A stretch of 64,000 bases of DNA from Asinibacterium sp. OR53 (GCF_000515315.1 NZ_KI911562.1:2513220-2577219); one strand, 5' to 3'. Shown: positions 15,989-24,687, numbered from the stretch's first letter. Program-made: numbers and translations. The notes: generated by a model from the sequence alone, not told the origin.

Positions 15989-17344
15989 TTATTTCGCCAG
16001 GCTCTGGATCACATCGTACTTGGTAACGATATGGTATTCGCCTTTTTCGTCTTTTGCCAGCACTGCACCGTTTTCTTTGTTGATCAGGTTGCCGATTTTT
16101 TCAACGGGAGTTACAAAATCAACCACGGGGTAGGCATGCTCGATCACACTGGATACTTTGGCGTTTTTGATTTCAGGATTACTGAATATTTTCTGGAAAA
16201 GTCCGCTTTCACTCAATGAACCCACCAGTTCATTATCCTGCATTACCGGTATCTGCTCAATATCGTGTTTCTTCATCAGTTCAACGGCTTCAGATACGAT
16301 ATGTCCGGGCGTTACAGTAACCAGTTTCTGATTGGCGCGGCCGTTCACGATGTCTTTGAATGTTTTTACATCCAGGAAACCGCGTTCCATCATCCATTGA
16401 TCGTTATAAATTTTGCCCACATAGCGGCTACCATGATCGTGGAAGATGCAAACCACTACATCGCCTGCTTTCAAAGAATCTTTTAACTGCATCAATCCCT
16501 GCAAGCAACTGCCGGCACTGTATCCGCAGAACAATCCTTCTTCTTTGGCAATCCTGCGTGCCATCACCGCCCCATCTTTATCGGTCACCTGTTCAAAATG
16601 ATCGATCACACGCATATCATAGTTCTGTGGAACAAAATCTTCACCGAAACCTTCAGAGATATAAGGATGCACTTCGTTCATGTCAATCTCACCGGTCCTG
16701 AAATATTTAGTGAGCAAAGAACCATACACATCAATGGCCCACACCTTGATGTTGGGATTCTTTTCTTTGAGATACATAGCTGTTCCTGTAATGGTACCTC
16801 CTGTGCCAGCCGTGCAAACCAGGTGCGTGATCTTGCCTTCTGTCTGCTCCCATATTTCGGGTCCTGTGCTTTCGTAATGCGCCAGCCGGTTCGCCAGGTT
16901 ATCGTACTGGTTCATGTACATGGAATTGGGAATTTCCCTGGCTAGGCGTTTGGCCACACTGTAATAACTTTTGGGGTCGTCGGGTAACACGTTAGTGGGA
17001 CAAACAATCACTTCCGCGCCAACGGCTTTGAGGATATCGGCCTTTTCTTTTGATTGCTTATCGGTGGTAACAAAAATGCATTTATATCCTTTCACACAGG
17101 CGGCCAGTGCCAATCCCATACCCGTGTTACCACTGGTCCCTTCTATGATGGTACCGCCGGGCTTCAGTTTACCTTCCTGTTCTGCTACTTCCACCATTTT
17201 CAACGCCATGCGGTCTTTGATGGAGTTGCCTGGATTGAAATAATCCACTTTGGCTACCACTGTAGCAGGCAGGTCTTTGGTAATCTTGTTGAGTTTAATG
17301 AGCGGTGTATTGCCAATGGTCTCCAGTATATTGTTCAGCCACAT
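15989..17344 (-). CDS. Cystathionine beta-synthase (PLP domain plus CBS pair)
   Basis: The enzyme condenses serine (or O-acetylserine) with homocysteine or sulfide. It has 451 residues: a type II PLP domain (about 1-325) with the cofactor lysine K43 in NPGNSIKDRM, the phosphate loop GTSGNTG and the SAGSCLQG segment. A C-terminal pair of CBS domains follows (about 335-450: HIVSEAVELMKKHDIEQIPVM, and a second repeat), as in eukaryotic-like cystathionine beta-synthases. There is no haem-binding N-terminal extension. Sequence alone does not fully exclude cysteine synthase activity. It starts a run cbs-lysR-thrC. Confidence 0.9.
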   Translation of the reverse strand: MWLNNILETIGNTPLIKLNKITKDLPATVVAKVDYFNPGNSIKDRMALKMVEVAEQEGKLKPGGTIIEGTSGNTGMGLALAACVKGYKCIFVTTDKQSKEKADILKAVGAEVIVCPTNVLPDDPKSYYSVAKRLAREIPNSMYMNQYDNLANRLAHYESTGPEIWEQTEGKITHLVCTAGTGGTITGTAMYLKEKNPNIKVWAIDVYGSLLTKYFRTGEIDMNEVHPYISEGFGEDFVPQNYDMRVIDHFEQVTDKDGAVMARRIAKEEGLFCGYSAGSCLQGLMQLKDSLKAGDVVVCIFHDHGSRYVGKIYNDQWMMERGFLDVKTFKDIVNGRANQKLVTVTPGHIVSEAVELMKKHDIEQIPVMQDNELVGSLSESGLFQKIFSNPEIKNAKVSSVIEHAYPVVDFVTPVEKIGNLINKENGAVLAKDEKGEYHIVTKYDVIQSLAK

Positions 17345-17407
17345 GATAGACTAACGGTTGTTTGTGCAAAGATAGAAGGAAATGGCTGATGTCTGATGTA
17401 GTCGTGT

Positions 17408-17454
17408 CTGATTTGATGTGTACATTTTGAAACCTGCACTGCAAATCAAATCAG
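17408..17454. repeat. Hairpin ctgatttgat/atcaaatcag between plsX and cbs
   Basis: A 10-bp perfect inverted repeat (17408-17417/17445-17454) is preceded by a tandem word tgatgtctgatgt (from about 17388). It is similar in style to the 13806 hairpin: intergenic, built from short repeated words, without a T run. It may end plsX transcription. Confidence 0.5.
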
Positions 17455-17457
17455 GCA

Positions 17458-18399
17458 TTACTTGAATGATTCAAGCATCTTTCCGCAGAGATCACTCTGG
17501 ATCATTTTCTCTGCAAGGGTGATCATGTTCTTGAAAGCTTTGGCATTGCTGATGCCGTGGCCGATGATCACAGGCTTTGTCACGCCCAGTACGGGAGTGC
17601 CGCCGTAGTTTTCATAATGAAAACGGCTGAAATATTCGTCCTGGTCCAGTTTACGTTCGTGGGCGATATCGTAAATGGATTCGGCCATTTTGAGGATGAT
17701 GTTACCGGTAAAACCATCGCAAACCATTACATCGGCTTTGCCGGTGAAAATGTCGCGGCCTTCAATGTTGCCGGTGAAATGGATCAATGTGTTTTCTTTG
17801 AGCAGGGGATAGGCAGATTGTGCCAGCAGGTTGCCTTTGCCTTCTTCTTCTCCCACATTCATCAAACCTACTTTTGGATCTGCGATATTGAGGATGTGTT
17901 GGGCATACAGACTACCCAATACTGCAAACTGGTTCAACAGTTCTGGCTTGCAATCAGCATTCAATCCTACATCGAGTAACAAACCGGTGCTGCCATCCAG
18001 TTTGGGAACAATGGTGGAAATGGTAGGTCTTTGAACACCATCGATGGGCTTGATGCTGTACATGGCGCCCACAAGCATGGCGCCCGTATTACCAGCGCTG
18101 ATGAAGGCGTCGATCTTACCCGTGGCTAGTAAATGAAAGCCGATGGCGATGGAAGAACGTTGTTTTTCTTTGAGGGCCTTGGTAGGGTGCTCGTGATACC
18201 CGATGACTTCGGGGGCATGTATCAAATGCAAATCGGGTGATGTAACCTGCTGTTCTGCCAGTAAAGGCTGAACAACGGTTTCATCACCGATGCAATATAA
18301 ACTTGTGGCAGAGCGATGGCCAGACAGGTATAGCTGCAAGCCTTTTACTGCTTCCAGCGGTGCGAAATCTCCGCCCATCATGTCTAAGCCTATATTCAT
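17458..18399 (-). CDS. plsX: Phosphate acyltransferase PlsX
   Basis: PlsX makes acyl-phosphate from acyl-ACP for the PlsY step of phospholipid synthesis. It has 313 residues. Motifs include MNIGLDMMGGDFAPLEAVKG at the start, KQRSSIAIGFHLL, SAGNTGAMLVGAMYSIKPIDG, LLLDVGLNADCKPE, LMNVGEEEGKGN, and VMVCDGFTGNIILKMAES. It is the third gene of the conserved DUF177-rpmF-plsX cluster. A fabH gene, which often follows, is absent; cbs follows instead. Confidence 0.96.
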   Translation of the reverse strand: MNIGLDMMGGDFAPLEAVKGLQLYLSGHRSATSLYCIGDETVVQPLLAEQQVTSPDLHLIHAPEVIGYHEHPTKALKEKQRSSIAIGFHLLATGKIDAFISAGNTGAMLVGAMYSIKPIDGVQRPTISTIVPKLDGSTGLLLDVGLNADCKPELLNQFAVLGSLYAQHILNIADPKVGLMNVGEEEGKGNLLAQSAYPLLKENTLIHFTGNIEGRDIFTGKADVMVCDGFTGNIILKMAESIYDIAHERKLDQDEYFSRFHYENYGGTPVLGVTKPVIIGHGISNAKAFKNMITLAEKMIQSDLCGKMLESFK

Positions 18400-18434
18400 G
18401 CCAGCAAGCTAAGGATATAATTTGAACTAAAAGG

Positions 18435-18629
18435 TTACGCTTTCAGGGGAGCTTTTTCAGCTACCAGTTTTCCTTTATAGAACAATTTTCCTTCGCTTAC
18501 GTGTGCACGATGGCGCACATGGGCTTCACCTGTAGTGGTGTCTTTGCTTAACGTCACTTCCTGTGCAACATAGTGCGTTCTTCTTTTAGCGCTGCGCTGC
18601 TGTGAATGTCTGCGTTTAGGATTCGGCAT
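18435..18629 (-). CDS. rpmF: 50S ribosomal protein L32
   Basis: This 64-residue basic protein begins MPNPKRRHSQQRSAKRRTHY, the L32 signature. The usual zinc-binding cysteines of other bacterial L32 proteins are not seen, as in many C-minus paralogues. It lies between DUF177 and plsX, the common bacterial arrangement that couples ribosome and lipid synthesis genes. Confidence 0.97.
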   Translation of the reverse strand: MPNPKRRHSQQRSAKRRTHYVAQEVTLSKDTTTGEAHVRHRAHVSEGKLFYKGKLVAEKAPLKA

Positions 18630-18657
18630 ATCTCGAAATTTATAGTATCAAAAAAGT

Positions 18658-19203
18658 TTATTCCAGGTTTTTAAATTGATCCAGTCCCTTCCACACCGTA
18701 TTCTTGTCATCCTTCTTTGTTCCTTCTTCCATCTGCTTCAGCTTCTCCAGCACTTCCGGATTGCATTTAGATTTACCCTTTTCATCCTCTCCACATATTT
18801 TTTGCAGCGGGATGCTCAGGTTGATGAATTCGTAGATCCAGTCCGACAGGTACAGGTGACTTTCACCCCGGCTGATATAATATACATCAGGATCGTCTTC
18901 CTGCTCATTCATGGTATCGGGTTCATCCACCATTTTGACAATGATGTTAAACTCATCCCATAACTGCAAGTGCAAAGGATTGCCGCAGCGGTCACAGGTA
19001 GCTTCCACGGTACCGTCAATATCAAACCGCAATTGCATGAACCCGTTTTTTTTGTCCAGGCTCAATTTGATATTGGCATCGCAGTTGCTGAAATCCTGCT
19101 TGCCATACGGTGCAAAGAACTTATCATCCACCCTATATTCGTATACATGAATCCCCGGCTTCAGACCCACGAACGCTATCTCATATTCCCGCCGATGACT
19201 CAT
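18658..19203 (-). CDS. DUF177 (YceD-like) protein
   Basis: This 181-residue protein carries the YceD/DUF177 signature around residues 75-115: VEATCDRCGNPLHLQLWDE, then an acidic stretch and a second Cys pair (CGEDEKGKSKC). In plants and bacteria this family is linked to 23S rRNA maturation, usually beside rpmF. It is the first gene of the DUF177-rpmF-plsX cluster and is divergent from the DUF3810 gene. Confidence 0.88.
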   Translation of the reverse strand: MSHRREYEIAFVGLKPGIHVYEYRVDDKFFAPYGKQDFSNCDANIKLSLDKKNGFMQLRFDIDGTVEATCDRCGNPLHLQLWDEFNIIVKMVDEPDTMNEQEDDPDVYYISRGESHLYLSDWIYEFINLSIPLQKICGEDEKGKSKCNPEVLEKLKQMEEGTKKDDKNTVWKGLDQFKNLE

Positions 19204-19327
19204 AACCTTTTTTTAAGGGCTTGCAAAGGTAACGCTAAATGGTGGAAATGCCAAAGCAAATTGGCTTTTCCTGGGTATTCATTTGTTCACAACCCTGAAT
19301 TAGTTATAAAATAACATATTTGCATAT

Positions 19328-20446
19328 ATGAAACCCGGTACAAAGATAACACGTTCCCTGTTTCCCGCAACCATCCTGCGCCTGCTGTTGGCGCTGGGCT
19401 TGCTGGTGGTTTCTTTTTTCCCGCGGTTCGTTGAGCGTTGGTACAGCCAGGGCATTTATCCGGCCATCGGCTCTACCTTACGGCTGCTGACCAAGTGGAT
19501 ACCTTTCAGTATTGGGGATGTGGGCTACCTGCTGATGGCTTGCTGGTTATTTGTCAGGCTGGTTCTGTGGCTGGTGAGGTTGAAAAGGGAAGGGGTTTCG
19601 AAAGAGTTTATAAAGCATGGCCTGTTAGGCCTCATTCATTTTTTGCTGGGTGTTTATATTGTGTTCAAACTGCTATGGGGACTCAACTATAACCGCCTCG
19701 GTATTGCCTACCAACTGAAGCTGGAAAAAGTGCCGTATTCGCAGCAGCTATTAAACCAACTGACCAGCGACCTGATTGATTCGGCCAATGCTTACCGTCG
19801 TCGGCTAGACAAAGTATTGCCTGCTCCCTCGATCGATTCCATTTACCGTGATGCCTACCATGCGTACCTGCGGGTGGCCGATGCATATCCTTTTTTAGAT
19901 TATCACCAGCGATCGGTCAAGGCCAGCCTGTATACGCCGGTTGCCGATTATATAAGTTTCACGGGCTATTATAACCCTTTTAGCGGGGAGGCACAATTGC
20001 GTACAGACGTGCCCCGTATTCTGCTACCTTATGTGGCTTGTCACGAAATGGCGCACCAATTGGGTTATGCCAGTGAAAGTGAAGCCAATTTTGTAGGTTT
20101 CCTGGCTGCCGCGAGCTCCGCCAATCCTTATTTCCGCTATTCCGTTTACCTTGATTTGTTTTCTTATGCCCAGGGAGAGCAATTGGCGCAATATGCACTG
20201 GATAAAGATGCCCAAGGTTTTGAAGCGGCCATTCAGCGCAATCGCAACCAGTTGGATACACTGGTGAAAAAAGACAGGCGTGAGATCAGGGATTTTTTCC
20301 GTAAACGCAGCAACCGCATTTCACCAGCCATGAACAGTCTCTATGACCAATACCTGAAAATGAATAGCCAGGAAAAGGGCATGAAGAGTTATGATGAAGT
20401 GATCGGGTGGATATTGGCGTACCGAAAGAAAGGTGCAGGCAGCTAG
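19328..20446 (+). CDS. DUF3810 membrane protein with HExxH motif
   Basis: This 372-residue protein has three hydrophobic segments near residues 12-32, 58-82 and 95-120, then a soluble domain. The soluble part contains CHEMAHQLGYASESEANFVGF, an HExxH motif with a downstream glutamate, as in gluzincin metallopeptidases (zinc ligands by inference: both His and the Glu of EANF). DUF3810 is found mainly in Bacteroidota and lacks a defined substrate. Its stop codon TAG overlaps the dcd stop on the other strand, sharing CTAG at 20443-20446. Confidence 0.85.
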   Translation: MKPGTKITRSLFPATILRLLLALGLLVVSFFPRFVERWYSQGIYPAIGSTLRLLTKWIPFSIGDVGYLLMACWLFVRLVLWLVRLKREGVSKEFIKHGLLGLIHFLLGVYIVFKLLWGLNYNRLGIAYQLKLEKVPYSQQLLNQLTSDLIDSANAYRRRLDKVLPAPSIDSIYRDAYHAYLRVADAYPFLDYHQRSVKASLYTPVADYISFTGYYNPFSGEAQLRTDVPRILLPYVACHEMAHQLGYASESEANFVGFLAAASSANPYFRYSVYLDLFSYAQGEQLAQYALDKDAQGFEAAIQRNRNQLDTLVKKDRREIRDFFRKRSNRISPAMNSLYDQYLKMNSQEKGMKSYDEVIGWILAYRKKGAGS

Positions 20447-20979
20447 AATTTATTCTTCCACATCATACTTTCCACCGGCTTATTCGGCTGGCCGCTGTAT
20501 TTGGCATTGCTTTTCTGGTTGTATTTCACTTCAATTTCTCCTTCTACGGGGAAATAGATCAGCTGACCAATGGGCATGCCCTTGTACACGCGCACCGGTT
20601 GTTTGCAGGAAATTTCGAGGGTCCAGTTGCCGCAAAAGCCCACATCGCCCTTACCGGCAGTTGCGTGAATGTCAATGCCCAGGCGGCCGGTAGAAGATTT
20701 ACCTTCCAGAAAAGGCACATGTGCATGGGTTTCAGTATACTCTTCGGTTACACCTAAATAGAAATGATGCGGCTCCAATACAAACCCCTCTTCGGGTATT
20801 TCAAAATATTCGATGCGGTTGTGTTTTTTTGCATCCAGTACCTCGTCTACATAGCGCGCCAGCCATTTACCCAGGTGCACATCATAACTATTGCTGCCCA
20901 GGTCTTCACGCCGGTAGGGCTCAATTTTGATGGTGCCTTTCTCCATTTCCTCTAAAATGCGCTTATCTGTCAGGATCAT
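20443..20979 (-). CDS. dcd: dCTP deaminase
   Basis: The enzyme deaminates dCTP to dUTP, feeding thymidylate synthesis. From the ATG at 20979 (MILTDKRILEEMEKGTIKIEPY) it has 178 residues, as in other Bacteroidota. An open frame 22 codons longer is unlikely. Trimeric dUTPase-fold motifs are LGSNSYDVHLGKW, LEGKSSTGRLGIDIHATAG, and VGFCGNWTLEI with the catalytic glutamate. It converges on the DUF3810 gene with a shared CTAG. Confidence 0.95.
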   Translation of the reverse strand: MILTDKRILEEMEKGTIKIEPYRREDLGSNSYDVHLGKWLARYVDEVLDAKKHNRIEYFEIPEEGFVLEPHHFYLGVTEEYTETHAHVPFLEGKSSTGRLGIDIHATAGKGDVGFCGNWTLEISCKQPVRVYKGMPIGQLIYFPVEGEIEVKYNQKSNAKYSGQPNKPVESMMWKNKF

Positions 20980-21047
20980 GCTCTGTTTTTTATGGTTGAA
21001 ATGCAAATAAATCTTAAATCTGCAATCTAAAGTCAATTCATTCAAGC

Positions 21048-21674
21048 GTGCCGCTGTTTTATCAACAAGATATCAACGAAACCACCCGGCTGGGTGTCTG
21101 GAAAATTGAAGAGCCCGAATCTTTTTTCCTTGCTAAAGTACCGTTGCAGCGTAGTATCACGCATCCGCATAAAAGATTACAACACCTGGCCGGCCGCTAC
21201 CTGCTGCCTTATTTGTTCCATGACTTTCCCCACGAAGAAATTGAAATAGCCGACACGCGTAAACCCTTTCTGCCCTACGAGCAATACCACTTTTCTATTT
21301 CGCATTGTGGTGATTATGCGGCAGCCATTGTAAGCAGCCGCTACAGGGTGGGTATTGATATTGAAATGATCACGCCGCGGGTAGACAAGATCAAACACAA
21401 GTTCCTGCATTCCGAAGAGCTGGCATTTGTAAACAGTTACCCTTTGAACAAACAGGTTGCGTTATTAACGCTTTTATGGAGTGCAAAAGAAGCCATGTTC
21501 AAATGGTGGGGACGAGGAGATGTGGATTTCAGTGAAGTGATGCGCACAAAAAGTTTTGAATTGAAACACCAAGGCCTCTTTGACGGACATTTTGAGAAAG
21601 ATGATTTCAGAAAGGACCTGCCATTGCATTACCAGCTGCGTACTGACTTGAGTCTGGTATGGGTGTATTCCTAA
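21048..21674 (+). CDS. 4'-phosphopantetheinyl transferase superfamily protein
   Basis: This 208-residue Sfp-like protein transfers 4'-phosphopantetheine from CoA to carrier proteins. Signature motifs are ISHCGDYAAAI (about 84-94), VGIDIEMI with D104 and E106 (Mg and CoA binding), and WSAKEAMFKWWG with K147 and E148. The two-domain pseudo-dimeric size fits the Sfp or EntD type rather than AcpS. No PKS or NRPS genes are visible in the window, so it may serve fatty-acid ACP or a remote cluster. Its stop overlaps that of the convergent kinase-like gene. Confidence 0.88.
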   Translation: MPLFYQQDINETTRLGVWKIEEPESFFLAKVPLQRSITHPHKRLQHLAGRYLLPYLFHDFPHEEIEIADTRKPFLPYEQYHFSISHCGDYAAAIVSSRYRVGIDIEMITPRVDKIKHKFLHSEELAFVNSYPLNKQVALLTLLWSAKEAMFKWWGRGDVDFSEVMRTKSFELKHQGLFDGHFEKDDFRKDLPLHYQLRTDLSLVWVYS

Positions 21675-22777
21675 TCATCCTGCCTGTTCTTCATCTTGGG
21701 AACCAGCAACAGGTTCTTTTGCAATGTTTGCTTTAACTGTCGCTTAACCAATTGACCCATGGTTTTTGACTTGGAGAAATAAGCCGGATTTTGAAAATGC
21801 GCTCCCAGTTCCCGTTTCAACTGTTCCAGTTTTTCCGGTTTGGATATCTGGTCTCCGCTCATGATATCCAACAACTCTTTCATGCGATAGCGCGCCGAAA
21901 CCAGCCTGAAAGTCATCATCGTACGCTCTTCGGTCTGGTATTGTGCAATGGAGGACTGATCGAGGTGCTTCTGCACGATATCTACAAAGGGTCTGTTGTC
22001 TTTGAAGAACTGCGGCAGGTACAGGTTTTTACGGCCTTCATAAGACTGCTGATCGAAATCAATAGCCCTGATGCGGTATTGCACATCTTCAATATCAGGC
22101 GTGATGTTTACCACAAAATTATAGGAACGCATATCGCCCAATAATTGCACGAAACAACGCTCATTGAATTTCACAAATTCTTTCGCCAGCCTGATGAGAT
22201 TAGTGTTGGAATTATTGAGGTATTCGTTGATGAAAATATCACCGGGAATGCCTGGTATATGTTCTTCAATGAGTGTAGCATTGTTGGTGAAATAGGTCAT
22301 GCGGTTAGGGGAGAGGAGATGCTCCAGTTCCAGTCCGTATACCCTGCTTGCATCGGCCTGCTTGATATAATAATGATCGTAGTTGTCGTTGAATTTATTA
22401 ACGATGCGTATGCGAAAAGGCTGACTATTACCAAAATAACAAAAATCGATCCTGGCTACATCCAGGTGCTTGCTAAAGCTCATGTCGCCCTCGGTTTTGA
22501 GGATGGCATAAATGCGTACCAGGCTCTCGCGCAGAAATTCCCATTCGCGCATATCATACGATACTTTTTCCCAGGAAGTATCATTGCCTTTTTTGTCTTT
22601 CAGCGGAACAGTATAGGTAAACCGTTGTAGGTCGCGATAAGTTACCGGCAGGTTCACTTCCCGTCCGTATTTGACCAGGTATTTGCGCAATGCATCATCC
22701 ACAGGAAAAATGGGTTTTTTCTGTGAAGGCCTGCTCATCTGGTCGGCCAAAGAAATATGGTCGAAAAAACTATTCAA
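21671..22777 (-). CDS. Protein with kinase-like motifs, function unknown
   Basis: This 368-residue soluble protein is not one I recognise as a named family. Features resembling protein-kinase/aminoglycoside-phosphotransferase folds are present. A YYIKQ strand (K139) and a nearby Glu-rich helix (about 147-153) could be the ATP-anchoring Lys/Glu pair. LGDMRSYNFVV (D215, N220) has the D-x4-N catalytic-loop spacing, and AIDFDQ (D240-F-D242) is DFG-like. Its start overlaps the end of the DUF2130 gene (ATG at 22777, stop at 22770), so the two are probably co-translated. The kinase idea is inference from motif spacing. Confidence 0.6.
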   Translation of the reverse strand: MNSFFDHISLADQMSRPSQKKPIFPVDDALRKYLVKYGREVNLPVTYRDLQRFTYTVPLKDKKGNDTSWEKVSYDMREWEFLRESLVRIYAILKTEGDMSFSKHLDVARIDFCYFGNSQPFRIRIVNKFNDNYDHYYIKQADASRVYGLELEHLLSPNRMTYFTNNATLIEEHIPGIPGDIFINEYLNNSNTNLIRLAKEFVKFNERCFVQLLGDMRSYNFVVNITPDIEDVQYRIRAIDFDQQSYEGRKNLYLPQFFKDNRPFVDIVQKHLDQSSIAQYQTEERTMMTFRLVSARYRMKELLDIMSGDQISKPEKLEQLKRELGAHFQNPAYFSKSKTMGQLVKRQLKQTLQKNLLLVPKMKNRQDD

Positions 22778-23987
22778 GCAATAAAGAATCGTTGTCGTCC
22801 AACAGGTTCAGGTCTACATCCGATCCGGCAATACCTTCTACAGAGCCCTGAATATGTGCGGCGTTGAGCAACACTTTCTCCAGTTGTTTTTCGCGGGCCT
22901 TCCACAGTTTTTCCATGGCGTCGCGTTCTTTCTGGATGCCCTGCCGGATGCTCATAAAACCTTCGCGGATGGCTTTCCATTGTTCGCCGAATTCTCCGCT
23001 CGTGAGGTAATCGTAGAGCATCACCATTTTATCGCCTTTGTTATCCTGGCTTTTTTTCGCATCGGCAATCCGGAGGATGGCATTGCGCAGCAGCAAAGCA
23101 ACACTTCTCACTTCTGCAAACGTGCAGATATAAACACCGTCTTTTTCTCCGAACCGGTCCATATCTTTTGGTAAGGCCTGGGTAACGATCACCGCAACAT
23201 CGGCTCCCTGGCTGCGCATATCTGCCTTCAGTTTCTCTATCCATTCGTTCGCAAAATCCTTGGTGCGTTTGCTTTCATAAATAATGCGGCCGCATTCGTT
23301 GCCAAATTGGTTGCGTACAGTCTGGATACAATCGGCCCCGCGAACGCCTTTACCCACTTCTTCCACTTTATCGAAAGGGAAGGCGGCTTCCAGCAGTTCT
23401 TCCAGCATCAGTTCCTGTACTTCGCCCTGTAATTGCATGCTGCCTTGTTCCGATTTGCGGCGCATTTCTTCGGCCAGCTTTTTCTGGTCTTCCAGTTTTT
23501 TTTCTAACTCTTTTACTTGCAGTTGGTATTCCTGCTCTTTGAGATTCATTTTTTCCGCTTCTTCTTTCACCAGTTGCTCTTTCAATTGTTCCCTGGCTTC
23601 CAGTAACCTGCGTTGAACAGAAAGTTCTAACTCTTCTTCTTTTGCTTTCAATGCTTGTTCTTTTTGCAGGAAATCCAATTCTTTTTTTCTTGCCTCCTTC
23701 AATTTTTCTTCTTTATCGGCATCTGCCAACTGCAGGATTTTCAACTGGTTCTCGAAATCGGCAGTGATGGTCTTGCGCAAGCTGTCCTGCAATTCATCCC
23801 GCAGGCGTTTTTTTTCCGTTTCCAGTTGCCGGGCTGCCTCCTGCTCTTTCTGCCTGAATTCTTCGTCTTTCTTCTTCTGCCACTCGATCACTTTGCCCCG
23901 TAATTCTTTTTCCACTTCTTCCCGGATGGAATCGCCCGGTTCGAACTGGTGGTGGCAATTGGGACAATTTATTATGAATGAAGCCAT
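22770..23987 (-). CDS. DUF2130 domain protein
   Basis: This 405-residue protein has an N-terminal CxxC zinc ribbon (CPNCHHQFEPGD, residues 8-19). A long, very charged coiled coil runs from about 22 to 190. A C-terminal DUF2130 globular domain follows (about 195-380: RGADCIQTVRNQFGNECGRIIYESKRTKDF, a K/E-rich nuclease-like core). DUF2130 has been compared to the restriction-endonuclease fold, reminiscent of RmuC. It overlaps the downstream kinase-like gene by 8 bases. Confidence 0.85.
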   Translation of the reverse strand: MASFIINCPNCHHQFEPGDSIREEVEKELRGKVIEWQKKKDEEFRQKEQEAARQLETEKKRLRDELQDSLRKTITADFENQLKILQLADADKEEKLKEARKKELDFLQKEQALKAKEEELELSVQRRLLEAREQLKEQLVKEEAEKMNLKEQEYQLQVKELEKKLEDQKKLAEEMRRKSEQGSMQLQGEVQELMLEELLEAAFPFDKVEEVGKGVRGADCIQTVRNQFGNECGRIIYESKRTKDFANEWIEKLKADMRSQGADVAVIVTQALPKDMDRFGEKDGVYICTFAEVRSVALLLRNAILRIADAKKSQDNKGDKMVMLYDYLTSGEFGEQWKAIREGFMSIRQGIQKERDAMEKLWKAREKQLEKVLLNAAHIQGSVEGIAGSDVDLNLLDDNDSLLLE

Positions 23988-24024
23988 CTGCTATTTTTTT
24001 ACAAATTAAGTCTAAGGAGCGGAA

Positions 24025-24104
24025 TAAAAAACCCGACCTGAATAAAAGCGAGATAAACCATATTTAATCAGGTACTTATACCTGATTGGAATAGACGGGT
24101 TTTA
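24025..24104. repeat. Nested hairpins upstream of the ORF6N gene
   Basis: aatcaggta (24066-24074) pairs perfectly with tacctgatt (24079-24087) around ctta. An outer acccg/cgggt pair flanks it (24031-24035/24096-24100). The structure lies between DUF2130 and the ORF6N gene. It could be a terminator for the left, an operator for the right, or the boundary of an islet. Confidence 0.5.
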
Positions 24105-24138
24105 TTTTAAGTTGTATCCTGTATAATAATACTTAAGA

Positions 24139-24687
24139 ATGGATAATGAAATAATAGTAAGTGAAAGCCATGTTATCAGCAAGATATACCTGGCCAGAGG
24201 CCAGAAAATAATGTTGGACAGGGATTTAGCGGAGATTTACGGTGTTGAAACAAGAAGGTTGAATGAACAGGTAAAGCGAAACCGGGAAAGGTTTCCCCAA
24301 AATTTCATGTTCCAATTGACTGATCAGGAGGTAGAAAACATGGTGTCGCAAAATGCGATACCTTCAAAACAACTGTTGGGGGGCTCATTGCCTCATGCAT
24401 TTACCGAACATGAGGTATTGATGCTTGCTAATGTTTTAAAGAGTAGTAGGGCAGTAGCAGTCAGTATAAAGATCATTGACATTTTCGTTCGATTACGAGA
24501 AGCTTTGTTAGCCAACCAGGGCATTTTATTGAAAATAGAACAGTTGGATAAAAAAATATCCAACATTGGTCATGATGTAAAAATGCATGACGGTGAAATC
24601 GAAACCATTTTTGAACTGATTAAAGAGATCATGGAAGAAAAAATGAGGCCCAAGCCACGAATGCCAATCGGGTTTAAGCCGCAATAA
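24139..24687 (+). CDS. ORF6N (KilA-N-related) domain protein
   Basis: This 182-residue protein has the ORF6N domain at about 10-110: YLARGQKIMLDRDLAEIYGVETRRLNEQVKRNRERFP, then the TEHEVLMLANVLKSSRAVAVSI core. A C-terminal coiled coil follows (about 125-165: IEQLDKKISNIGHDVK). ORF6N and KilA-N proteins are phage antirepressors or regulators, but solitary copies are common in Bacteroidota. It is flanked by hairpins on both sides and next to tRNA-Leu, which suggests a small mobile or remnant islet. No integrase is nearby. Confidence 0.9.
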   Translation: MDNEIIVSESHVISKIYLARGQKIMLDRDLAEIYGVETRRLNEQVKRNRERFPQNFMFQLTDQEVENMVSQNAIPSKQLLGGSLPHAFTEHEVLMLANVLKSSRAVAVSIKIIDIFVRLREALLANQGILLKIEQLDKKISNIGHDVKMHDGEIETIFELIKEIMEEKMRPKPRMPIGFKPQ

